Shown here one piece after another: positions 14,912 to 22,804 of a stretch of 28,196 nt of DNA. The DNA is taken from assembly GCA_903859075.1 (NCBI GenBank), contig CAIOLF010000022.1, positions 1 to 28,196 on the forward strand. The letters run 5' to 3'. The notes beneath the pieces were generated by a model, which was not told the DNA's origin, did no database searches, and saw nothing but the letters and a program-made list of their open reading frames with translations. Origin of the DNA: Candidatus Buchananbacteria bacterium (GTDB lineage: Bacteria; Patescibacteriota; Patescibacteriia; 2-01-FULL-39-33). Both the position numbers and the translations under genes were made by a program. Within the stretch, counting starts at the first letter, position 1. The number at the start of each line of letters is the position of its first letter.

Positions 14912-15586
14912 ATGTTGCGACTAAACAAATTTTTAGCGTCTGCGGGGGTGGCGTCGCGCCGCAAGGCCGACAGCTTGATTGCGGACGGAAAAGTCATAGT
15001 CAACGGCGCAGTCGTCAGAGAATTGGGAACGCAAGTGGATGAATTAAAAGATCGGATTGAGTGCTCCGGCAAGGTTGTTAAAATAAAAAATGATCACACC
15101 TATATCGCTCTCAATAAGCCGGTCGGTTATATCTCTAGCGCCAGCAATTCCCAGGGCAAATCAGTGTTGCAGCTGGTCAATCGCCATAGCCGGCTGTATC
15201 CGGTCGGGCGATTGGATAAGGATTCCCATGGCTTGATTATTTTGACGGATGATGGCGACCTGACTTATCAATCGACTCACGCCAAATTCGGCTGGGAAAA
15301 GGAATATGAGGCGACGATTGACAAACCGCTGGAAAGACAAGACGCGGAAATAATCAGCAGGGGAATGATAGTCGATGGCAAAAAGTTACAGCCGGTAAAA
15401 ATCAGCGGCAGCAAAGGCAATATCATCGGGTTGGTTTTAAAAGAGGGGGTTAATCGCCAGATCAGGCGGATGCTGGGCCGGCTGGGTTATCGCGTCAGCG
15501 ACCTTAAGCGCATCCGGATCGGCAAATTGGAGCTGGGCGATTTGCAAGAAGGGGAGTGGAGGAAAATAACTAGGGAAGAAATATGA
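14912..15586 (+). CDS. rRNA pseudouridine synthase, RsuA/RluB/RluE/RluF family
   Basis: Converts a specific uridine in rRNA to pseudouridine. The 224-residue protein has an N-terminal S4 RNA-binding domain (LRLNKFLASAGVASRRKADS) and the catalytic loop YPVGRLDKDSHGLIILTDDG, whose Asp is the nucleophile. The family ending GVNRQIRRMLGRLGYRVSDL is also present. It most resembles RluB (23S rRNA) but the subfamily is not secure. It sits in the middle of a polysaccharide operon, three bases after one glycosyltransferase and overlapping the next by ATGA. It is therefore co-transcribed with genes of unrelated function. Confidence 0.93.
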   Translation: MLRLNKFLASAGVASRRKADSLIADGKVIVNGAVVRELGTQVDELKDRIECSGKVVKIKNDHTYIALNKPVGYISSASNSQGKSVLQLVNRHSRLYPVGRLDKDSHGLIILTDDGDLTYQSTHAKFGWEKEYEATIDKPLERQDAEIISRGMIVDGKKLQPVKISGSKGNIIGLVLKEGVNRQIRRMLGRLGYRVSDLKRIRIGKLELGDLQEGEWRKITREEI

Positions 15587-16353
15587 AAATATCAATCGTC
15601 ATCGTTTCTTGGAATGTTAAGGACTGGCTGAAAAAATGCTTGGAGTCGCTGATCAAATACGGCGAAGATTTTGATTTGGAGATTTTCGTGATTGATAACG
15701 CATCGGATGACGGGACCACCTGGATGATGAAAAATGATTTTCCCGAAATAAACTTTACACCAAATAAAGATAATGCCGGCTTTGCCAAGGCGAATAATCA
15801 GGGAATCAGGCGGGCGACAGGCGATTACGTGCTGCTCTTAAATCCCGATACGGAGATTTTTGCCGGTACGCTCGCTAATTCGGTAAAATTCATGGAAGAA
15901 AATAAAGACTGCGGCATTATGGGTTGCAGAATGGTTTATCGCAATGGAACGCTGCAGCCGTCAGTCCGCAGGTTCCCGCATTTTTGGCCGGTGCTCTTGA
16001 TGTTTCTGAAAGTTCCTAAAATATTTCCTAAACTGAAAGCAATTCAAAAATATTTGGCCACGGATTTTGATTATGAAAAAACCCAGCCGGCTGATCAGGT
16101 GATGGGCGCTTATATGTTTGTCAGGCAGGAGATCTTTAATAAGACGGGCATGCTGGACGAAGATTTTTTTGTCTGGTTTGAAGAGGTTGATTTTTGCAAG
16201 CGTGTCTGGAATGCCGGTTATAAAGTCATGTATTTCCCCGGCGCTAAGATAATTCATCACGGCGGACAGAGCTTCGGCCAGCAACAGATGGTTAAAAACC
16301 AATGGAATTTTTTCACGAGCGCCTGGAAATATTTCCGTAAAAACGGCATATAA
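15583..16353 (+). CDS. GT2-family glycosyltransferase, rhamnosyltransferase (WbbL)-like
   Basis: A 256-residue enzyme. MKISIVIVSWNVKDWLKKCL, the nucleotide site IFVIDNASDD, NAGFAKANNQGIRRATGDYV and LLLNPDTE (in place of DxD) match the WbbL-like rhamnosyltransferase branch of GT2. So do the later GYMGx-type segment, here VMGAYMFVRQEIF, and WFEEVDFCKRVWNAGY. Rhamnose as donor is suggested by family resemblance only. The ATG overlaps the TGA of the pseudouridine synthase gene, implying coupled translation. Confidence 0.93.
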   Translation: MKISIVIVSWNVKDWLKKCLESLIKYGEDFDLEIFVIDNASDDGTTWMMKNDFPEINFTPNKDNAGFAKANNQGIRRATGDYVLLLNPDTEIFAGTLANSVKFMEENKDCGIMGCRMVYRNGTLQPSVRRFPHFWPVLLMFLKVPKIFPKLKAIQKYLATDFDYEKTQPADQVMGAYMFVRQEIFNKTGMLDEDFFVWFEEVDFCKRVWNAGYKVMYFPGAKIIHHGGQSFGQQQMVKNQWNFFTSAWKYFRKNGI

Positions 16354-16356
16354 TCC

Positions 16357-17769
16357 ATGAACAAATTATTTGATCAATTTTATTTTAAGGTTTTTGCCGG
16401 CTGTTTGGCTCTGGAAGCGGCCTCACTGCTGGCATTTTTTTGGCCGGCAATATCCCTGCCCTGTCTGGCAATCATTGCCATAATTGCCTTGATTATCACG
16501 GCTATTAATCCGCGTTATGGCGCTTATTTGATCATGCTGGAATTGGTTATCGGGGGCCTGGGCTATTTGCTGGCCGACGAGATTGGCGGATTTAAAGTGT
16601 CATTGCGGCTAGTAATTTTTGCGGCGGCTTTTATCGGCTGGCTGATTTATATCATTAGAAAAAAAGATCTGTCTTGGCTGAAGCAAAGGCAGATCATTTA
16701 TTTTATTATTTTATTATTTTTTTTAATATTGGGATTGGCGTTGGCAATTTTTGTTTATCACCGTCCGTATGGCGCTATTTTTAGCGATATTAATGCTTAT
16801 TTATTTTTTGGATTAATTGGCTTGTTTTTGACAGTCAAAATAGACTGGCAGGCGGCAGTCAAGGTTTTTTTAGCTGCGACTTTAGTGACCAGCATCAAGA
16901 CGGTAGCGGCATTTTATCTATTCTGTTCCGGTTTGGCCGCGGTCAATGGCCAGCATGTTTATAAGTGGCTGCGCGATACCCGCGTGGGGGAGATAACGCA
17001 TATTTCTAATAATCTATTCCGGATTTTTTTCCAGTCGCATTTTTATAATCTTTTGGCCGTAATAATTTTAGTAGTTTTATTATTTTCCGGAATGGGCGTT
17101 AAGTCCAGGATTAGATCATGGCTTTGGCCCTTGTTATGGCTGAACTTTCTGGTAATATTGATCTCACAGTCGCGCAGTTTTTGGCTGGCCCTGGTCGTCT
17201 GCGCTGGCTTGTATTTTATTTATTTACTCAAGCAAAAAGCCGGCTTTAAAAGGATTTTTGGCTATATGATGATTTGGCCGCTTTTACTTGTCTCCGCGCA
17301 TTTGGCTGTAAATGTCATGGTGGGTAGTATGCAGATCAATATTATTTTTGCTCGCGTTACTGACGTCCAGTCGCAGGGCGCGGCTTCCAGTCGGCAAGCG
17401 CAGCTGCCGCCGCTGTGGTCGGAAATAAAAAAATCACCCGCTTGGGGACAGGGCTTTGCCAAAGAAGTGACTTATAAAAGCAGTGATCCGCGCAATCGCA
17501 CAGCGGATAATCCTGATGGCTGGTATACGACCTCGGCTTTTGAGTGGGGGTATTTGGATATTATTTTAAAGATTGGAATTTTGGGTTTGCTGGCTTATTT
17601 GGTTTTTATTTTCGGAATATTTAAGAAGCTCTCCAATCAGTTTAAGACAGAAAAAATTTATGCCGCCTGGATTCTTGGTGTTATTGCTTTGTTGATTATA
17701 AATATTTTTACTCCTTATCTTAATCATCCGCTGGGGATTGGATATTTGCTGGTGCTGTTGGCGATTTAG
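16357..17769 (+). CDS. O-antigen ligase / polymerase-like membrane protein
   Basis: A 470-residue protein with about 10-12 hydrophobic helices and one large external loop around residues 325-400. The motif ISQSRSFWLALVV (SxSRS-xxLA) and the loop element WSEIKKSPAWGQGF are typical of the Wzy_C/WaaL superfamily. That family joins or polymerises undecaprenyl-linked glycans on the outer face of the membrane. In a monoderm cell the acceptor would be another glycan or a surface protein instead of lipid A. It ends the operon; its stop lies five bases from the stop of the convergent fmt gene, with no hairpin terminator visible. Confidence 0.85.
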   Translation: MNKLFDQFYFKVFAGCLALEAASLLAFFWPAISLPCLAIIAIIALIITAINPRYGAYLIMLELVIGGLGYLLADEIGGFKVSLRLVIFAAAFIGWLIYIIRKKDLSWLKQRQIIYFIILLFFLILGLALAIFVYHRPYGAIFSDINAYLFFGLIGLFLTVKIDWQAAVKVFLAATLVTSIKTVAAFYLFCSGLAAVNGQHVYKWLRDTRVGEITHISNNLFRIFFQSHFYNLLAVIILVVLLFSGMGVKSRIRSWLWPLLWLNFLVILISQSRSFWLALVVCAGLYFIYLLKQKAGFKRIFGYMMIWPLLLVSAHLAVNVMVGSMQINIIFARVTDVQSQGAASSRQAQLPPLWSEIKKSPAWGQGFAKEVTYKSSDPRNRTADNPDGWYTTSAFEWGYLDIILKIGILGLLAYLVFIFGIFKKLSNQFKTEKIYAAWILGVIALLIINIFTPYLNHPLGIGYLLVLLAI

Positions 17770-17774
17770 TTTTT

Positions 17775-18731
17775 TTATTTTAATACCGCTCCCACAATCT
17801 CCGAATATCCTCTGGCAAATTCCTGAGATGAGACTTCTTTTTTCCCTTCCAATTGCAGTTTGTTGATGATTAAAGCGCCAGAGCCGGTTTTGATAGCCAG
17901 CTGGCTAGCGCTTAAAAAAATCTCGCCAACCTTAATATCTGACTCATCGGAAATGACTTGAACTGGTGGAAATATTTTTATCCGTTTGCCGTTCCAAGTC
18001 GTCCAAGTAGCCGGCCAAGGATAAAAAGCATAGATTTTTTGCTTTATTTCCTGAGCGGACGATTGCCAATTTATTTGGGCGTCTTCTTTGGTAATAGTTT
18101 TGCAAAATGTCGCCTCGGCATGATTTTGCTCCCGCGGCGTAATCTCTCCGACCAGATATTTTTTTATCGTTTCAATCAGCAGTGGAGCGCCCAGCTTGGC
18201 CAGTTGATAATGGAGCGATTCATTGGTTTCTTCGCCGGCAAGCGGCGCTTCTCGCCGCGCCAGCAGCGATCCATGATCCATTTTTTCATCCATCAGCATG
18301 ATGCTGATGCCGGTGGTCTTTTCCCCGTTTAAAATAGCGCTTTGGATAGGGGAGGCGCCGCGGTATTTCGGCAATAGCGAAGGATGGACATTTATCGCGC
18401 CTCGGGGAAACAAATCTAATATACTTTTGGGAATAATCAGTCCATAGGCGACGACAACAAGTAAGTCAGTATTTAGTTTTTTTATCTCAGCGATTATTTC
18501 TTGATTATCTTTTAATTTTTCCGGCTGAAAAATTTTTATGTCCTCGGCCTTGGCCGCCAGTTTGACCGGGGAAGGCGTCAATTCTTGTTTTCGTCCCGAG
18601 GGCTTATCCGGCTGAGTAATAACGCCGGCAATTTCAAAATCGGCATCGCCAATGAGCGCATTAAAATACGGTACGGCAAAATCTGGCGTACCGGCGAAGA
18701 TTATTCTAATTTTTTTGTTTTTATTTTCCAT
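17775..18731 (-). CDS. fmt: Methionyl-tRNA formyltransferase
   Basis: Formylates initiator Met-tRNA using 10-formyltetrahydrofolate. The N-terminal domain reads IRIIFAGTPDFAVPYFNALI, then VVAYGLIIPKSILDLFP and the catalytic INVHPSLLPKYRGASPIQ with the essential Asn and His. MDEKMDHG supplies the catalytic Asp. The C-terminal tRNA-binding domain shows AFYPWPATWTTWNGKRIKIF. I use the ATG that gives 318 residues. A TTG six codons upstream, inside the end of def, is possible but less likely. It forms a def-fmt unit, the usual pairing of formylation with deformylation. Confidence 0.96.
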   Translation of the reverse strand: MENKNKKIRIIFAGTPDFAVPYFNALIGDADFEIAGVITQPDKPSGRKQELTPSPVKLAAKAEDIKIFQPEKLKDNQEIIAEIKKLNTDLLVVVAYGLIIPKSILDLFPRGAINVHPSLLPKYRGASPIQSAILNGEKTTGISIMLMDEKMDHGSLLARREAPLAGEETNESLHYQLAKLGAPLLIETIKKYLVGEITPREQNHAEATFCKTITKEDAQINWQSSAQEIKQKIYAFYPWPATWTTWNGKRIKIFPPVQVISDESDIKVGEIFLSASQLAIKTGSGALIINKLQLEGKKEVSSQEFARGYSEIVGAVLK

Positions 18732-18741
18732 GCGCTGCTTA

Positions 18742-19197
18742 TTACTCAATTTCCGTTATATTCCTGGCTTTATCGATAAACAGAATGCCATCAAGATGGT
18801 CGTTTTCATGCTGGACGACGCGGGCAAATAATCCTTCGGCAATGACCTGGTGCGGCTTGCCCTTGGCATCGAGATATTTAACAGTAATCTTTTTACAACG
18901 CTTTACTTCGCCGTATTGTCCCGGCACTGATAGGCATCCCTCTTCGCCCCATTCTTTAACAATCGATTTTTTGATAATCTTGGGATTTATAAGCGCCAAT
19001 GTCTCATCTTTTAGATGTATGACAATCAGGCGAATATTTTTTCCGACTTGCGGGGCCGCCAATCCAACGCCGTCCTTTCTTAGCATTATCTCCATCATCT
19101 GCGGGATTAGTTCCTGGATTTCTTTGGCGGACACGTCGGCAACCGGCTGCGATTTGCGCCGTAAGATGGGATCGGGATTGGTAAGTATTTTCAGCAT
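18742..19197 (-). CDS. def: Peptide deformylase
   Basis: Removes the formyl group from new proteins. At 151 residues it has all three active-site motifs: GVGLAAPQVG, EEGCLSVPG with the metal-binding Cys, and the metal-binding QHENDHLDG helix. The length is slightly short but normal for the family. It is the first gene of the def-fmt unit and is driven by a clear promoter that overlaps the 5' end of the divergent small gene. Confidence 0.97.
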   Translation of the reverse strand: MLKILTNPDPILRRKSQPVADVSAKEIQELIPQMMEIMLRKDGVGLAAPQVGKNIRLIVIHLKDETLALINPKIIKKSIVKEWGEEGCLSVPGQYGEVKRCKKITVKYLDAKGKPHQVIAEGLFARVVQHENDHLDGILFIDKARNITEIE

Positions 19198-19247
19198 CTT
19201 TTGATTTTTTTCTGGATTTAATATAACATAAAATTATAAATTATTCC

Positions 19248-19276
19248 ATTATAGCCCAAATATGCGAATTAATCAA
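19248..19276 (-). promoter_or_regulatory. Sigma70-type promoter of def-fmt
   Basis: Minus strand: -35 TTGATT (19276-19271), 17-bp spacer, -10 TATAAT (19253-19248); start near 19241, leader about 44 bases. The -35 and most of the spacer lie within the first codons of the divergent 93-residue gene. Confidence 0.75.
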
Positions 19277-19543
19277 GGACCGCAGCCAATTGCCGATATT
19301 TTTTCCCAAAAAAGCCAGGCGCTAAAGCCGCCGGCTTATCCTTGGCAGGATTTGGCTTTGCGTATCATTAAAGAATTGGGCGTGCCTAATTTTAAGCGTA
19401 ATTCCGTTTTTAAGTTGTGCAAAGAAAACAGCAAGGATTTCATTGAGAAGTGCCTCAATGAGACCAAAGAATTATGCCAGACAGGAGATAGATGGAAATA
19501 TTTTTTTAAAGTAATAGACAGCCTGAAACATCCTGAAAAATAA
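19262..19543 (+). CDS. Small orphan protein (93 residues) of the type common in CPR genomes
   Basis: Function unknown. A soluble, slightly basic protein. The pattern WQDLALRIIKELG, FKRNSVFKLCKENSKDFIEK, CLNETKELCQTGDRWKYFFK resembles small conserved hypothetical proteins I associate with Patescibacteria; this is memory, not a search. Three cysteines are present but no metal-binding arrangement is evident. It may have a helical, nucleic-acid-binding character, but nothing proves this. It is monocistronic, divergent from def and closed by its own terminator. Confidence 0.7.
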   Translation: MRINQGPQPIADIFSQKSQALKPPAYPWQDLALRIIKELGVPNFKRNSVFKLCKENSKDFIEKCLNETKELCQTGDRWKYFFKVIDSLKHPEK

Positions 19544-19569
19544 AAAATCCCGCCACTGGCGGGATTTTT
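19544..19569. terminator. Bidirectional intrinsic terminator
   Basis: AAATCCCGCC and GGCGGGATTT form a perfect stem around an ACT loop, flanked by A-run and T-run. It sits between the convergent 93-residue gene and the MEMO-like gene, so it serves both. Confidence 0.93.
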
Positions 19570-19590
19570 AAAAGATAGAAAAGACAAAAA

Positions 19591-20382
19591 TTAATTAAGT
19601 TTGAAGTTGGCGACTAAATAACCGACGCCGAAGGGCGCCTCATAACTGAGAATCTCGGTTGAATAGTTGACTCCATTTAAGACTCCTAAGAGAATCAGGA
19701 TTGACCGCAAGCCGCACTCAGCGGCATTTTGAATCAATTGCTGATCTAAGTTGACGATTGATCTTGAGTCGCCTTGTTCTAATAGCTGGGTTATTTTTTC
19801 GTCGAATTTTTTGCCCGCCGGATTGAACGGGGCGGGAGCGTTTTTGGACAGGCAATGGCTCAGGTCGCCGGAAGCAACCACGGCAATCCGTTTATTTGAG
19901 CTGTAGATGGCTTCTTTCAGGCCCTTGCCGAATTCAAAATGACTGAGATTATCCAAGAAAGAAAAATAAATGGGCGCCAGAGAAATGTCAGGCAAGTGGC
20001 GAGCCAGATAATAAAGCGGCACGCCGGCACCGTGGTCTAAGTTGGGATTGGAGACTACGCTCACGGGTATTTTTTGGCTTAGGCCTTCTTTAGCGGCGGC
20101 CATTAGCACTGTCTCGCCGCGGAAATCAAGCTTGACCGAAAAATTTCCGAAATTTTCGAAATTTATGCGATAGTGATCTGATAGATTGATAGTAAAAGCA
20201 TCAGCCGCTATCTCGCCGTGCGGTGAAATAATCACGATGATATCCGGCTTGGCGGCATAAAGATTTTGCTCCAGCTCCTCCATGGCTTCCTTGGTTTTTG
20301 CTACCTGGCTGAAGTTTTCTTTGCCGATTTCCGGAATCAGGATTGGCGGATGCGGCGTGATGGCCGCGAAAACGAGTGACAT
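19591..20382 (-). CDS. MEMO/LigB-type class III extradiol dioxygenase-like protein (AmmeMemoRadiSam system)
   Basis: A 263-residue protein of the superfamily joining LigB extradiol dioxygenases and MEMO. Candidate metal ligands lie in ITPHPP (His11), ISPHGEIAAD, NPNLDHGAGVPLYYL and VVASGDLSH. The fold could hold a non-haem metal, but the reaction of this group is not settled. In many prokaryotes the domain is fused or adjacent to an AMMECR1 domain and to a dedicated radical SAM enzyme. That enzyme is present 1.5 kb upstream on the same strand, whereas no AMMECR1 domain is found in the window. It is separated from the radical SAM gene by a secreted lysozyme-like gene. Confidence 0.85.
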   Translation of the reverse strand: MSLVFAAITPHPPILIPEIGKENFSQVAKTKEAMEELEQNLYAAKPDIIVIISPHGEIAADAFTINLSDHYRINFENFGNFSVKLDFRGETVLMAAAKEGLSQKIPVSVVSNPNLDHGAGVPLYYLARHLPDISLAPIYFSFLDNLSHFEFGKGLKEAIYSSNKRIAVVASGDLSHCLSKNAPAPFNPAGKKFDEKITQLLEQGDSRSIVNLDQQLIQNAAECGLRSILILLGVLNGVNYSTEILSYEAPFGVGYLVANFKLN

Positions 20383-20402
20383 ATTGTGAGTATTAATTTT
20401 TT

Positions 20403-20440
20403 AAAGCTAAAAGCTGACAGCTAAAAGCTAAAAGCTGATA
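20403..20440 (+). repeat. AGCT-cored short tandem repeat upstream of the MEMO-like gene
   Basis: Five AGCT cores within 37 bases, arranged as AAAGCTA / AAAGCTGACAGCTA / AAAGCTA / AAAGCTGAT. The central AGCTGACAGC is an imperfect palindrome. Its reverse complement recurs exactly 16 bases before the start of the WecG-like gene (23318-23327). In both places the 10-mer reads GCTGTCAGCT in the direction of the gene that follows. Confidence 0.75.
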
Positions 20441-20441
20441 A

Positions 20442-21800
20442 TTACCAGTCGCCGATAATTGTCTGCCCCAGCGGATGGACGGCTAGCGTTTCATTAGAAA
20501 TTGTCTTGACATTCTTCCAATTGTATTTCATCTTGGTAAAGATTTCCGAGCTGAAAATCGGCAAGCGCTTGCCTTTAGAGATGACGTAGACGGCGCTGTC
20601 TTTTTTGGCCTTGACCAGCCAGCCGTCCGGCAGGGTAACCGGATCGCCGGTCAAATATTTATCCAGCTCGGCCGAGGTGAGTTTTTTGATCGGCTGATTG
20701 GGAAAGTTGGCTTTGAGTATTTCTTGGTTAATGATCGGGCGTTTGCCGCCGCTCAGCACTTGATATAAAGCTTTGGTCTTGGGATCTTGGGTGAGAATGC
20801 CGGTCGGATAAAAAGAATACTCACTGATGGGATTGCCATCGCCATACTGAGCCAGTTCGCTGTCGCTGACATTGATGACATCGTCGCCGTTAAAGCCGAA
20901 TTTTTTCATCAGCGTCGAGGTTTCAAATTTTCTTTTCAGATCATCAATAATCATGAAGATATCGCCCCGGTTGTCTTGCAGCAGGGAATAGTTGAGATAT
21001 TTTATAGGCGCGCCTTCCTCATAAGTGTTGATGTCCGTCTGGCTGATTTGGACGATTTTCTTGGGATCGAAGCGCGAGGCAAAGACCGCTTTGGAGATAA
21101 TTTCGCGGCGTTTGCCATTTTCAATTAAGTAGGTTTTAATATCGTCATCGGCTTGGATCAGAGTGCCATCCGGCCATTTGCGGCTGAAATAATTATTCCA
21201 AAGATTCCAGAGATTGAGGTTGCCGTGCAGGTGCGGCGTGTAATTATAAAGTCCGGCCGTAGCGGTGTTTTTTATGGTCACTTGCTGATCATCGATGGTG
21301 TAAGTTTTATTCGGCTGATAATTGAATTCATTGATGTTATCCATGTAATAGCGCGTCTGCGCCGCGGCGGAATTGACTTGGCGGTAAAATCCTTTCCAGC
21401 GGTCATCGCAGCCGCCGGAATCGGGACAGCCGTAGCCGGTGGCGCGATCGTATTGGCCCGGAGAAGGCGAGGGGTCATCCAGCAAACTTTGTTCTTTTTG
21501 CACCAAAAGCAGCAGATATTTGGGATTAATCAGCCAATGCTGAGCGGATTCAAAAAATGTCTGGGCGGCAGTTTTGAGCATGCCCTCCTTGTCTTCTGAT
21601 AAGTAATTTATCAGGGTACCCTGGCGATGACTGAGGAATTTTTGAATATCGCCGAGACCCATGCTGTTATAATCTGTAATTTCCGAATCAGAGACGATAT
21701 AGGACGGATCAAACTCGGCGGCATGCGCTCGGCTAGCCCCGAAAGCTAAAAGCGCCAGGGAAATAATAAAAATAATAAATAATATTTTTTGCGATTTCAT
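20442..21800 (-). CDS. Secreted lysozyme-like protein with four C-terminal repeats
   Basis: A 452-residue exported protein. The signal peptide is clear: MKSQK, a hydrophobic core, then SRAHA before AEF at about residue 28. Residues about 75-205 form a lysozyme/transglycosylase-like domain. It has LLLLVQKEQSLL, with Glu103 as the candidate catalytic acid, then QYDRATGYGCPDSGGCDDRW with a probable disulfide, and FYRQVNSAAAQTRYY. Proteins of this type occur in Actinobacteria and CPR. The rest is four diverged repeats of about 60 residues (roughly 211-270, 272-333, 334-391, 392-449). Each carries a pattern like GTL, VISxGKRxPI, a Phe-containing helix and a closing LxxYxxGxPI. The repeats probably bind the cell wall or a glycan. 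It likely remodels peptidoglycan outside the membrane. Confidence 0.8.
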   Translation of the reverse strand: MKSQKILFIIFIISLALLAFGASRAHAAEFDPSYIVSDSEITDYNSMGLGDIQKFLSHRQGTLINYLSEDKEGMLKTAAQTFFESAQHWLINPKYLLLLVQKEQSLLDDPSPSPGQYDRATGYGCPDSGGCDDRWKGFYRQVNSAAAQTRYYMDNINEFNYQPNKTYTIDDQQVTIKNTATAGLYNYTPHLHGNLNLWNLWNNYFSRKWPDGTLIQADDDIKTYLIENGKRREIISKAVFASRFDPKKIVQISQTDINTYEEGAPIKYLNYSLLQDNRGDIFMIIDDLKRKFETSTLMKKFGFNGDDVINVSDSELAQYGDGNPISEYSFYPTGILTQDPKTKALYQVLSGGKRPIINQEILKANFPNQPIKKLTSAELDKYLTGDPVTLPDGWLVKAKKDSAVYVISKGKRLPIFSSEIFTKMKYNWKNVKTISNETLAVHPLGQTIIGDW

Positions 21801-21829
21801 GAGTTATCTTAGTTATTTTTTACGTTGGT

Positions 21830-21858
21830 ATTATAGCACAAGGAGAAGCGGAGAGCAA
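21830..21858 (-). promoter_or_regulatory. Sigma70-type promoter of the secreted lysozyme-like gene
   Basis: Minus strand: -35 TTGCTC (21858-21853), 17-bp spacer, -10 TATAAT (21835-21830). Start near 21823, leader about 23 bases. It sits directly behind the stop of the radical SAM gene upstream, so the two genes need not share a transcript. Confidence 0.75.
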
Positions 21859-21859
21859 C

Positions 21860-22738
21860 TTAAATATTTCCTCCATGCACATGTTCCAATCCTGCCTTTT
21901 TTCCAATTTCCACGGCCTGTAAAATAGTTTCTCTGGCGGTCGCCGGCAGATTTGATAATTTATACGTCGGATAAAAAGCGCTGACGTGCCAGGGGGTAGC
22001 GGCTCCCAATTTATTGCTTATAAATTTGGCGATAGCGCTAAGTTCTGCTTCCGAGTCGTTGATGCCGGGCATTATCAAAGTCGTCACTTCCAGATGGATA
22101 TTTTTATTTTTCAGCCAAAGCAAATTGTCGAGAATCGGCTCCAGCTTGGCGCCGCAGATTTTTTGGTAAGTTTCTTTATTAAATGATTTTAAGTCGATAT
22201 TTATGGCGTCCAAGCAGGGCGCGATAGCTTCCAGGCAAGCCGGGGACATATAGCCATTGCTGACCCAGACATTGGCTAATCCGTGATGGCGTGCCAGTTT
22301 CATGCAGGAGAGGGCGAATTCAGCAAAAATCGTCGGTTCGGTGTAGGTATAAGCGATTGAAGGGCAGCCGGCCGCCAGCACCCGCTCGATAATTTCCTCG
22401 GGTGATATTTCCGGCAGAGCATCAATCGTGTTTATTAGTTTTGGCGTCAATTGAGAGATGTCGGAATTCTGGCAATTAAGGCAGTGGAAATTGCAGCCGG
22501 CGCAGGCGATAGAATAGGTGAGCGTGCCGGGCAGGAAATGATAAAGCGGCTTTTTTTCTATGGGATCAATATGCTCAGCAATAATTTTACCGTAATTTAA
22601 AGAAAATAACCGACCATCAATATTTTTACGAGCGCGGCAGATCCCATTATTATTAGACGCTATTTGGCAGTAATGGTTACATAATTGGCAGCTGGTCCGA
22701 TTATTTTCTAATTTTTGATAAAATTTTGCCTCTTGCAT
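21860..22738 (-). CDS. amrS: AmmeMemoRadiSam-system radical SAM enzyme
   Basis: A 292-residue cytoplasmic iron-sulfur enzyme of the family encoded beside AMMECR1 and MEMO domains; the reaction is not established with confidence. The N-terminus has CQLCNHYCQIASNNNGICRA, a second cysteine group typical of this family. YGKIIAEHIDPIEKKPLYHF and the signature CNFHCLNCQN (Cys82, 86, 89) follow. YTYTEPTIF and FNKETYQKICGA are also family-typical. I start it at the ATG that gives MQEAKFYQKLENN, as in relatives. An earlier start 24 codons upstream would run through the terminator of the adjacent RNA. It has its own extended -10 promoter. Confidence 0.92.
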   Translation of the reverse strand: MQEAKFYQKLENNRTSCQLCNHYCQIASNNNGICRARKNIDGRLFSLNYGKIIAEHIDPIEKKPLYHFLPGTLTYSIACAGCNFHCLNCQNSDISQLTPKLINTIDALPEISPEEIIERVLAAGCPSIAYTYTEPTIFAEFALSCMKLARHHGLANVWVSNGYMSPACLEAIAPCLDAINIDLKSFNKETYQKICGAKLEPILDNLLWLKNKNIHLEVTTLIMPGINDSEAELSAIAKFISNKLGAATPWHVSAFYPTYKLSNLPATARETILQAVEIGKKAGLEHVHGGNI

Positions 22739-22750
22739 ATATTTTTTTAA

Positions 22751-22759
22751 ATTATAACA
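22751..22759 (-). promoter_or_regulatory. Extended -10 promoter of the AmmeMemoRadiSam radical SAM gene
   Basis: Minus strand TGTTATAAT: consensus -10 with the TGn extension and no good -35. It lies 12 bases from the ATG, giving a leader of about five bases. It begins 15 bases past the end of the terminator of the structured RNA, so the gene need not depend on read-through. Confidence 0.65.
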
Positions 22760-22773
22760 TTGCTTGGGCCAAT

Positions 22774-22804
22774 AAAAAAGAGGACCTGTCGCGGCAAGTC
22801 CCCT
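22774..22804 (-). terminator. Intrinsic terminator of the structured RNA
   Basis: On the minus strand a 10-bp stem (AGGGGACTTG with CAGGTCCTCT, two G-T pairs, six-base loop CCGCGA) is followed by six T. The T-run exists only on the minus strand, which fixes the direction of transcription. Confidence 0.93.

Noticed and set aside
20403..20440. CRISPR array or insertion-sequence end
   Set aside because: The repeat units are only 7-14 bases, with no spacers of regular length, no cas genes and no transposase nearby.
20787..21599. Two plus-strand frames (113 and 148 codons) opposite the secreted lysozyme-like gene
   Set aside because: They are antisense to a gene with signal peptide, domain and repeats, and have no protein-family features.
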